Shown: positions 1 through 4,758 of the stretch, in pieces
Layout: each line of letters opens with the position of its first letter
Numbering within the stretch: the stretch's first letter is position 1
Assembly (NCBI GenBank): GCA_963169595.1
Contig: CAUJFM010000176.1
Coordinates: forward strand, 1 to 5,376
Reading direction: 5' to 3'
DNA from: Bacteroidota bacterium
GTDB lineage: Bacteria; Bacteroidota; Bacteroidia; Flavobacteriales_F; PHOS-HE28
DNA length: 5,376 nt
Made by a program: the position numbers and the translations under genes
Notes under the pieces: generated by a model
What the model saw: only the letters and a program-made list of their open reading frames with translations
Database searches by the model: none
What the model was told of the DNA's origin: nothing

Positions 1-381
1 GATCATCAGGTCGCCCACCTCGAAGTCGGGGTTCACACCACCGCACGCATTGCTCACGAAGAGGCGTTGGATGCCCAGGTACTTCATCACGCGCACCGGC
101 ATCACCACCTCGGCCATGGACCAGCCCTCGTAGTAGTGGAAGCGCCCCTGCATGGCCACCACCGGCTTTCCGCCCAGCTTGCCGAACAGCAGCTTGCCCG
201 GATGCCCCTGCACGGTGCTCACGGGGAACTCAGGGATAGAGGCGTAGGGGATGGCGTGCTCCACCTCGATCTCCTTGCCCAGGCCGCTGAGGCCGGTGCC
301 CAGGATGATCCCGGTCTCGGGGGTGAAACCTTCGGTGATCTCCTTGAGGTGGTCAGCGATGCGCTGGATGCGTTCCAACAT
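1..381 (-). CDS. Purine nucleoside phosphorylase, N-terminal 127 residues (runs off left edge)
   Basis: The product is a trimeric-type (class I) purine nucleoside phosphorylase. It catalyses phosphorolysis of purine (deoxy)nucleosides to free base and (deoxy)ribose-1-phosphate in cytosolic purine salvage. Visible family features are the phosphate-binding loop ILGTGLSGLG (residues 26-35), QGHPG (58-62), the active-site stretch GRFHYYEG (79-86) and SNACGGVNPDFEVGDLMI (110-127), which matches the usual NAAGGLNP...VGD segment. The second Ala of NAAGG is Cys here, and the loop Ser is Thr. The ATG at 381 gives the standard N-terminus. It lies inside the 3' end of lpxK, overlapping it by 29 bases in another frame, so translation is probably coupled. 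The remaining C-terminal half (family length is about 270-290) lies outside the window. The family is clear. Its exact nucleoside preference cannot be read from this half. Confidence 0.95.
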   Translation of the reverse strand, partial: MLERIQRIADHLKEITEGFTPETGIILGTGLSGLGKEIEVEHAIPYASIPEFPVSTVQGHPGKLLFGKLGGKPVVAMQGRFHYYEGWSMAEVVMPVRVMKYLGIQRLFVSNACGGVNPDFEVGDLMI

Positions 382-1432
382 GGCGGCGTATGAGGTCTGC
401 GAAGCGTTCCGGTTCGTTCAGGAACACGGTCCGCATGCCGATCACGGCCAGCGGAAGTCCTTCCAGCGGACTTCCGGTGATCACGGATCGGAGCCTTGCG
501 GCGTCTTTTTCCGTGGTGATCAGGGTTTTCGGGCCGGGCGCGAATTTATGGAACCGGTCCGCCAGTGCGCGTAGGTCGGTGGTGGTGAATGGGTGATGGT
601 CGGGGAAGGGTTGGTGGTGTACGGTGCGGTATCGCGAACGGAGGTGGTCCACCAGCGGTGCCGGGTCCGCAATGCCAGTAAAGAGAAGGACGGTGGTTGT
701 GGGTATACCGCTGTCTTCATTACGAAGATCCTGTAGCGTCGACCCATTGGGTCGACCTGCTGCTGGCGAATACGCGATCCCCGCGAAGAACAGCCGTTGT
801 TCCGCCGCCAGCCCCAGCCGTTCCCGCCACCGCTGTTGTTCTGCTGCCGATGGCAGCGCCGGGCATTTCGTTACCACCACCACCTGCGCGGCCCGGGCAC
901 GCGAACGCACATCGCGCAGCGTTCCGGCCGGCAGCAAGGCATCGTCACAATACGGCCGCTGAAAGGTGGTGAGCAGGATGTTCAGCCCCGCGTCCAGGCG
1001 GCGGTGCTGCAAGGCGTCATCCAGCACCACGGCCTTCGCGCCTGGTACTTCCTGTTGGATCTGCTCGATCGCCTTCACCCGGTCCGCTCCCACATACACA
1101 TGTACCTGGGGAAAATGCAGCTTCACCTGAAGTGGTTCATCTCCCGATCGTTCGGCGCCATCGGTGGCCTGTACCGCATGGATCGATGTGGTCTTGCGGC
1201 CATACCCACGGCTCAAGGTGGCCAGTGGTCCGGTTCCGTCCAGCGTGCGCAACACCAGTTCCATCATGGGGGTCTTGCCGGTACCGCCCAAGGCGAGGTT
1301 GCCAATGGCGATGGTGGGCACCGTGGGTCGGGTGCGCTTGATGATACCTGCATTGTACAAGGCATGGCGCACCACGAGCGCGGCGCCATAGAGCCAGGCG
1401 AAAGGTGCGAGCAGGATGCGGCGGAGAGGCAT
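353..1432 (-). CDS. lpxK: Tetraacyldisaccharide 4'-kinase (lipid A biosynthesis)
   Basis: LpxK transfers phosphate from ATP to the 4' position of the tetraacyl disaccharide 1-phosphate, giving lipid IVA. It acts at the cytoplasmic face of the inner membrane. The 359-residue product begins MPLRRILLAPFAWLYG, the usual membrane-associating N-terminal helix. It then has the Walker A loop GNLALGGTGKTP (44-55), LSRGYGRK (73-80), GDEP (97-100), the metal-binding VLDDALQHR (136-144), LLPAGTLRD (166-174), FTGIADP (251-257), FPDHHPFT (276-283, with the histidines expected near the catalytic site) and TTEKDAAR (306-313). The ORF stays open upstream to 1651, and a second ATG lies at 1501. I chose 1432 because homologues start just before the RxLLxPFxWLYG helix and the extra N-terminal residues look noncoding. 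No Shine-Dalgarno sequence is visible. The stop lies inside the downstream phosphorylase gene. Length is normal for the family. Confidence 0.95.
   Translation of the reverse strand: MPLRRILLAPFAWLYGAALVVRHALYNAGIIKRTRPTVPTIAIGNLALGGTGKTPMMELVLRTLDGTGPLATLSRGYGRKTTSIHAVQATDGAERSGDEPLQVKLHFPQVHVYVGADRVKAIEQIQQEVPGAKAVVLDDALQHRRLDAGLNILLTTFQRPYCDDALLPAGTLRDVRSRARAAQVVVVTKCPALPSAAEQQRWRERLGLAAEQRLFFAGIAYSPAAGRPNGSTLQDLRNEDSGIPTTTVLLFTGIADPAPLVDHLRSRYRTVHHQPFPDHHPFTTTDLRALADRFHKFAPGPKTLITTEKDAARLRSVITGSPLEGLPLAVIGMRTVFLNEPERFADLIRRHVGTHPAHR
738..756. repeat. Perfect 19-base palindrome inside lpxK
   Basis: GTCGACCCATTGGGTCGAC reads as two 9-base arms in perfect inverted orientation around a single central T. 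Each end is itself the hexamer GTCGAC. It falls in lpxK codons for the GRPNGST stretch, in a poorly conserved segment between the FFAGIAYSP strand and the FTGIADP motif. The gene remains in frame. The role is unknown. A dispersed palindromic element is one possibility, and a chance palindrome cannot be excluded from one copy. Confidence 0.6.
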
Positions 1433-1606
1433 GGAGGGGTCTGGTACGCATGCGAAGGTGCGGAGAAGCGGCCACAGGCTGTCAGGTCGGTCTTGTTCCA
1501 TTGAGCACCAATGTTCTGGTGTAAGTGCCGGAAAGCGGGCTTGACAGACCACGGCCCCAGCTATGGGAGCCTGTATTACAGTAGGTGAAGGAATGCCTAG
1601 CTGCCC

Positions 1607-1614
1607 TACATTTG
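1607..1614 (+). promoter_or_regulatory. Possible Bacteroidota-type -7 element (TACATTTG)
   Basis: TACATTTG matches TAnnTTTG, the -7 consensus of the Bacteroidota primary sigma factor. It ends 22 bases before the ATG at 1637, which would leave a short leader of roughly 15 bases. No convincing TTG -33 element is present at the expected spacing. The 204-base region between the divergent lpxK start (1432) and 1637 contains no other clear promoter, and no matching box was found for lpxK on the minus strand. Confidence 0.45.
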
Positions 1615-1636
1615 ATATGACCAACACTCCACCACC

Positions 1637-1906
1637 ATGGCACGTGCCCACTTCCTACCCGAGGATTTCGATGCCTCGGTCGATCACCCGGCCTATTTGC
1701 TGGTGCCTGCGCATCGATACAACGACACCAAGCACTGGTACTATAGTGCTTCTTCCCGGCAGCTTGATGTGATCGAGAGGCTGCCTTGCTATGGGAACGA
1801 GCGGCGCATTCCCAGGACCGCTGGCGAGAAGTTGAAGGAGAAGAGGCTGGGCGAATGCCCGAAGCGGGAAAGCAGAAGCGACTTCTTCATCGTGCGCATA
1901 CCATGA
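1637..1906 (+). CDS. Hypothetical protein, 89 residues, translationally coupled to the lipoprotein gene
   Basis: I do not recognise this protein. It has no signal peptide and no membrane segment. It has an aromatic patch (KHWYYSASS, residues 32-40), two cysteines (51, 74) and a very basic C-terminal third (residues 56-80, rich in Lys and Arg), ending in DFFIVRIP. Evidence that it is a gene: codon third positions are GC-rich like its neighbours, a TAnnTTTG box lies just upstream, and its TGA stop overlaps the next ATG as ATGA (1903-1906). Homologues of lpxK rarely extend into this region, so the opposite-strand extension is probably not coding. The product is likely cytosolic. It may be a small regulator or partner of the downstream lipoprotein, but nothing in the sequence says which. 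Confidence 0.6.
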   Translation: MARAHFLPEDFDASVDHPAYLLVPAHRYNDTKHWYYSASSRQLDVIERLPCYGNERRIPRTAGEKLKEKRLGECPKRESRSDFFIVRIP

Positions 1907-3195
1907 GGTCCGCCCACACTGCCCTGTGGGCCATGCCTGTGCTGGCGCTGATCGCCAGTGGCTGCACGCAGCGGTATACGCGCTGGCACAAGAAGGTCAA
2001 GAACGATAAGGGCGTTGTCCTGCGCGCCAAGGAACTGTGCAGTGGAACGGACATGGTCGAGGTCACGGCCTTCACGTTGAAGTCCGAACCCGTATCGGAC
2101 AAGACGCTGTGGGACCTGAGCCCCGAGGGGCAAGCGGCATACATCGACCGGCTGGCGGAGCTCACCAAAGGGTTGAAGGAACTGGACGCAGCGCTGTCCA
2201 GTCCCGTTGGCAAAGAAGCCATCCGGAAGACAGACCTCTCCACGTTCAAGAAGCGCATCGTGCTTTCGGTGGAGAACAAATGCACGCAAGTACCCGCCAA
2301 CAGGATCGGCAACCTGGAGATCGCTTTGGAACTCGCCCCAGGTTCGCCGGTCCGTTTCGTCAGTTGGAACAAGCTCGAGACCCGCTATGCCACGGTGGAC
2401 CTGGGCAAACTGTCGCACACGTCCGGTGGCACGTTCGAGTTCGCCCCCGGAGTGGAATTGCTGGGCGGCGTGGTCGGCGCACAGGCGGGCAAGATCGGGT
2501 GGTCCAACTCCATCACGGAGGAATTGAACCTCTCACGCCGCTTCGTCGATGTAACCGGGATATTGGAGCCGACGAAGGGAAGGTTGGTGCTGGAGGGTAT
2601 GCCGGGCAGGGACTTGGCGGGTAACATCGTGGTGGAGGTGACCCTCGCGGCGATAAGCAGCCAGGTCACGGTCACACACGTCATCGGTCCCTTGTTCACC
2701 CCTGCTGGTGATCCGGTGGCCCCTGCGAATGTGAAGGTCGAGAAAATGAAGCTGGTGGTCCCGCAATACAAACAGGACGTGCCCATTAAGATGACATACA
2801 AAGGGGACATGCGATCGGTGTTGAACAGGCGTGGGGCACGCACCATCGCCGAAGGCGATGATGTGGTGAGGTACACAGCGTTCACCAACGGCACGGGAAC
2901 GAACATGACGCTGGCCACGGCCGATGACATGCAGGTGCCGGTATGGACCATCGGGTGGGACGCTCCACCGGGCACCACGCACACGATCGAGCTGAAGTCC
3001 AAAACGGATCCGGCGGACGTGGCCATGCTCGCCTTCCGCTCCCCCGGTGAGGCCGGTGAGTTCCTTGCTTGGCTGCAACGGGCCAAGGCGAAGGAGGTGA
3101 GTGGGTATGACCTGGTACAGGGCCTGGGTGGCCAGCCCATCCCCACGGCCGATGCGGAGTTTGACGCGATGTATGTCGATCCCTTCTGGCGGTGA
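1903..3195 (+). CDS. Predicted lipoprotein of unknown function, 430 residues
   Basis: The N-terminus MRSAHTALWAMPVLALIASGC is a short signal peptide with a relaxed lipobox (ASG-C, Cys21). Position -3 is Ala rather than Leu. The residues after the Cys (TQRYTR) are basic, not the acidic run reported as a surface-export signal in Bacteroidota lipoproteins, so a periplasm-facing location is favoured. A helical, charged region (about 65-115) is followed by what looks like a beta-rich body. This includes a Gly-rich stretch SGGTFEFAPGVELLGGVVGAQAG (174-196), with a second beta-rich part at about 240-380, and the chain ends in DPFWR. Cys46 and Cys127 could form a disulfide. The frame is open 39 codons further upstream, but the ATG at 1903 creates the signal peptide and overlaps the previous stop as ATGA. 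I cannot assign a family. Confidence 0.85.
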   Translation: MRSAHTALWAMPVLALIASGCTQRYTRWHKKVKNDKGVVLRAKELCSGTDMVEVTAFTLKSEPVSDKTLWDLSPEGQAAYIDRLAELTKGLKELDAALSSPVGKEAIRKTDLSTFKKRIVLSVENKCTQVPANRIGNLEIALELAPGSPVRFVSWNKLETRYATVDLGKLSHTSGGTFEFAPGVELLGGVVGAQAGKIGWSNSITEELNLSRRFVDVTGILEPTKGRLVLEGMPGRDLAGNIVVEVTLAAISSQVTVTHVIGPLFTPAGDPVAPANVKVEKMKLVVPQYKQDVPIKMTYKGDMRSVLNRRGARTIAEGDDVVRYTAFTNGTGTNMTLATADDMQVPVWTIGWDAPPGTTHTIELKSKTDPADVAMLAFRSPGEAGEFLAWLQRAKAKEVSGYDLVQGLGGQPIPTADAEFDAMYVDPFWR

Positions 3196-3261
3196 TGCGT
3201 GAAGTACTTAATGAGTCGGCGGATAAGAAACGGACGGTTATCGTGGTATGTCCTGGGTAAA

Positions 3262-3304
3262 GGATGTGATGGAAGTGAAGGAGGCCGTGGGTTTCATCAC
3301 ATCC
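3262..3304. repeat. Inverted repeat, hairpin A (13-bp stem)
   Basis: Bases 3262-3274 (GGATGTGATGGAA) pair with 3292-3304 (TTTCATCACATCC), giving 13 pairs including one G-U, with a 17-base loop. The element starts 66 bases after the lipoprotein stop and has no T-run behind it, so it is not a typical intrinsic terminator. Its left arm is shared with hairpin B. Confidence 0.7.
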
Positions 3305-3327
3305 CTGACCTCCATCACCTCCATCAC
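3266..3327. repeat. Inverted repeat, hairpin B, with tandem CTCCATCAC units
   Basis: Bases 3266-3284 can pair with 3309-3327. Seventeen of 19 positions pair, with mismatches at 3274/3319 and 3279/3314, and the loop is 24 bases. The right arm is made of two exact tandem copies of CTCCATCAC (3310-3318, 3319-3327). Because the left arm is also the left arm of hairpin A, the two structures exclude each other. The role is unknown. A dispersed intergenic repeat, an mRNA 3'-end stabiliser or a structured leader are all possible. Confidence 0.65.
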
Positions 3328-3365
3328 CTGAGTTCGGATCTTTCTCACCGTCTCAGTATCAACGG

Positions 3366-3396
3366 TCGGTGAGCCTGCCCCGTCCAGGCTCACTGG
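3366..3396. repeat. Intergenic stem-loop with perfect 9-bp core
   Basis: GTGAGCCTG (3369-3377) and CAGGCTCAC (3385-3393) form a perfect 9-bp stem with the loop CCCCGTC. The stem extends by three further pairs (two of them G-U) to 3366/3396. It lies 65 bases before the start of the SUMF1-fold gene and is not followed by a T-run. It could be part of that gene's leader or a weak attenuating structure. Confidence 0.55.
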
Positions 3397-3432
3397 AAGC
3401 ATAAACCCCACGTCCAACACCTGGCTGTACCG

Positions 3433-3439
3433 TACTTTG
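3433..3439 (+). promoter_or_regulatory. Weak -7-like box (TACTTTG) before the SUMF1-fold gene
   Basis: TACTTTG resembles the Bacteroidota -7 motif TAnnTTTG but is one base short. It ends 22 bases before the ATG at 3462, nearly the same spacing as the box at 1607-1614. No -33 element is evident. The 266-base gap ahead of this gene makes a dedicated promoter likely, but this particular box is only a candidate. Confidence 0.25.
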
Positions 3440-3461
3440 CCGCTGAAACATCACCACTGCC

Positions 3462-4640
3462 ATGCGTCTTGGTACCGCACTGTACTTTCTGCTGTTCGTG
3501 ACCGCAACCATACTGCCCCGGCAGGCTGCGGCCCAGGTCAACCCCAATCCTGCTGCCCCCAAGCCAGCAGCCCCCAAGCCGAAACCGGTAACACCGGCCG
3601 CCACGGCCACCCTGAAAGTGTACTCCGATGTGCCCTGCACCTTCTACGTGGATGGTGAGCCCAAGGGTACCATCACGGACGACCGCCCACTGCGGGTGTC
3701 CTTGCGCGCTGGTGAATACATGTTCAAGGCCGTGAGCAAGGCGGATGGCCGCGACGAGGTGCGCGACTCCTATTCCATCACCAAGGAGGAAGTGGGCACC
3801 GAGCCGGTGTACCGGGTGGGCTTGGACCGCGTGGTGCAACAGCGCCTGGCCATGGAGCAGCGCGAATCCGCCGAGCGGAAGCAGCAGCAGGATCAAGAGG
3901 AGGCGTTGCGCCCCATGCTGATCGGTGTGGAGCAGAACATGGTACGCGTAGCGGGGGGCACTTTCGCTCGGGGCTGCACACCCGACAAGTATGGAGGGGG
4001 GTGTGCGCGTGACGAGAGCCCTGCACACCAAGTGACGGTGGGCACCTTCCACATCAGCAAGTACGAGGTAACGCAGGCGTTGTGGACGGCCGTGATGGGT
4101 ACCACGGTGGGCGAACAGCGCAACAAGTCCAAGGGGTGGGAGTTGCACGGGGAAGGGGATCAGTACCCGATGTACTATGTGAATTGGGATGAAGCGCAGG
4201 AGTTCATTGTGAAGCTGAATGAATTGACCGGAAAGAGATACCGGTTGCCTACGGAGGCGGAGTGGGAATACGCGGCGCGTGGCGGCAGCCAAAGCCGGGG
4301 TACGGAATATGCCGGGAGCAACGACCTGGGCAGCGTAGGCTGGTACGATGGCAACAGCGGCGGAAAAGCGCACCCTGTGGGCCAGAAAGCGGCGAACGAG
4401 TTGGGCTTGTACGATATGAGCGGCAACGTGTGGGAATGGTGCTCGGACTGGTACGGTGAGAACTACTATGGTAGCAGCCCTTCCACGGACCCTTCTGGCC
4501 CCAGCAGCGGTAGGGCCCACGTGGTGCGTGGCGGCTCGTGGTACCTCGCTGCCTCGTTCTGCCGGGTGGCGTACCGTTCCGGGTACTCCCCCGACTACCG
4601 CAACAGCAGCCGCGGGTTCCGTTTGGCCAGGACCGAGTAG
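3462..4640 (+). CDS. Secreted PEGA-like plus SUMF1/FGE-fold protein, 392 residues
   Basis: The product starts with a cleavable signal peptide (MRLGTALYFLLFVTATILPRQAAA, probable cut after Ala24) and so is exported. A Pro/Ala/Lys linker (27-48) follows, then a PEGA-like beta domain (about 49-121, TFYVDGEPKGT and LRAGEY), and a Gln/Glu-rich probable coiled coil (122-150). The SUMF1/FGE-type C-lectin fold spans about 158-391. Its signatures are MVRVAGGTF (160-168), ISKYEVTQALW (198-208), YRLPTEAEWEYAARGG (260-275), LGLYDMSGNVWEWCSDWYG (314-332), VVRGGSW (354-360) and RGFRLAR (384-390). Compared with human SUMF1 (RGGSYMCHRSYC), Cys367 matches the second active-site Cys but the first is Leu362, so formylglycine-generating activity is unlikely. 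Cys172 and Cys181 may form a disulfide. The likely role is binding or structural. The segment at 361-379 is unusually divergent at positions that are typically Asn. A 118-base gap separates it from the convergent Hsp70 gene. Confidence 0.92.
   Translation: MRLGTALYFLLFVTATILPRQAAAQVNPNPAAPKPAAPKPKPVTPAATATLKVYSDVPCTFYVDGEPKGTITDDRPLRVSLRAGEYMFKAVSKADGRDEVRDSYSITKEEVGTEPVYRVGLDRVVQQRLAMEQRESAERKQQQDQEEALRPMLIGVEQNMVRVAGGTFARGCTPDKYGGGCARDESPAHQVTVGTFHISKYEVTQALWTAVMGTTVGEQRNKSKGWELHGEGDQYPMYYVNWDEAQEFIVKLNELTGKRYRLPTEAEWEYAARGGSQSRGTEYAGSNDLGSVGWYDGNSGGKAHPVGQKAANELGLYDMSGNVWEWCSDWYGENYYGSSPSTDPSGPSSGRAHVVRGGSWYLAASFCRVAYRSGYSPDYRNSSRGFRLARTE
4527..4630 (+). other. Candidate hypervariable segment (DGR variable-region-like) at the 3' end of the SUMF1-fold gene
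   Basis: This stretch encodes residues 356-390, from RGGSW to RGFRLAR. SUMF1-fold relatives often read RGGSW-NNNxxN-CR, R-NNNN-PDNR-NNN-xGFR here. In this protein the same sites are YLAASF, SGYS-PDY and NSS. Seven of the altered sites (Y361, L362, F366, S373, Y375, S376, Y379) have codons ending in C, as expected if AAC codons of a template were mutated at adenines. High GC at third positions gives the same bias, so this is suggestive only. No template repeat or reverse transcriptase gene is in the window. Confidence 0.3.
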
Positions 4641-4686
4641 TGCTTTGTCCTATTACTTTTTTACCCTTTGCCACTAAGTGGGTGAC

Positions 4687-4712
4687 GGGCCCGAAGGGCC
4701 CCGGATTTTTTT
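4687..4712 (+). terminator. Intrinsic terminator of the SUMF1-fold gene
   Basis: A GC-only 6-bp stem, GGGCCC / GGGCCC (4687-4692 with 4696-4701), with a GAA triloop, is followed after four bases by seven T residues (4706-4712). It lies 46 bases after the stop at 4640. The orientation of the T-run fits termination of plus-strand transcription. The four-base gap between stem and T-run makes it slightly non-ideal. Confidence 0.65.
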
Positions 4713-4720
4713 CAAGCCCT

Positions 4721-4748
4721 TGCAGGGTCTCTCGAAGAGGACCCTGCA
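4721..4748. repeat. Strong hairpin between convergent genes
   Basis: TGCAGGGTC (4721-4729) pairs perfectly with GACCCTGCA (4740-4748). After a single bulged T, CTC/GAG extends the stem, closing on a GAA loop. It starts 8 bases after the terminator T-run and ends 10 bases before the Hsp70 stop. It has no T-run on either strand. It may protect mRNA 3' ends or act as a factor-assisted terminator for the minus-strand gene. Confidence 0.6.
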
Positions 4749-4758
4749 TCCCCCACCC

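Noticed and set aside
797..1504. Plus-strand ORF (235 residues) opposite lpxK
   Set aside because: It is antisense to unmistakable LpxK motifs and has no recognisable domain.
1506..1521. Short inverted repeat CACCA/TGGTG upstream of the lpxK region
   Set aside because: A 5-base stem with a 6-base spacer is expected often by chance and has no positional support.
2385..3146. Minus-strand ORF (253 residues) opposite the lipoprotein gene
   Set aside because: Its composition is dominated by Ser, Thr and Pro, typical of an antisense frame. The plus-strand frame has a signal peptide and a coupled start.
3195..3260. 21-residue plus-strand ORF starting in a TGATG overlap with the lipoprotein stop
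   Set aside because: The overlap is tempting and the ORF ends just before the hairpins, but it is too short, lacks any known motif and could easily occur by chance.
3238..3420. Minus-strand ORF of 60 residues between the lipoprotein and SUMF1-fold genes
   Set aside because: Its repetitive VMEVMEVRDVM and SFTSITSFT stretches simply translate the inverted and tandem DNA repeats. There is no other sign of coding.
3390..4520. Long minus-strand ORF (376 residues) opposite the SUMF1-fold gene
   Set aside because: It is antisense to a gene with clear family motifs. Its translation is rich in His, Arg and Ala with no recognisable domain, as expected from a GC-rich shadow frame.
3462..4640. Annotation as an active sulfatase-modifying (formylglycine-generating) enzyme
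   Set aside because: The first of the two active-site cysteines is replaced by Leu and no sulfatase gene is present in the window.
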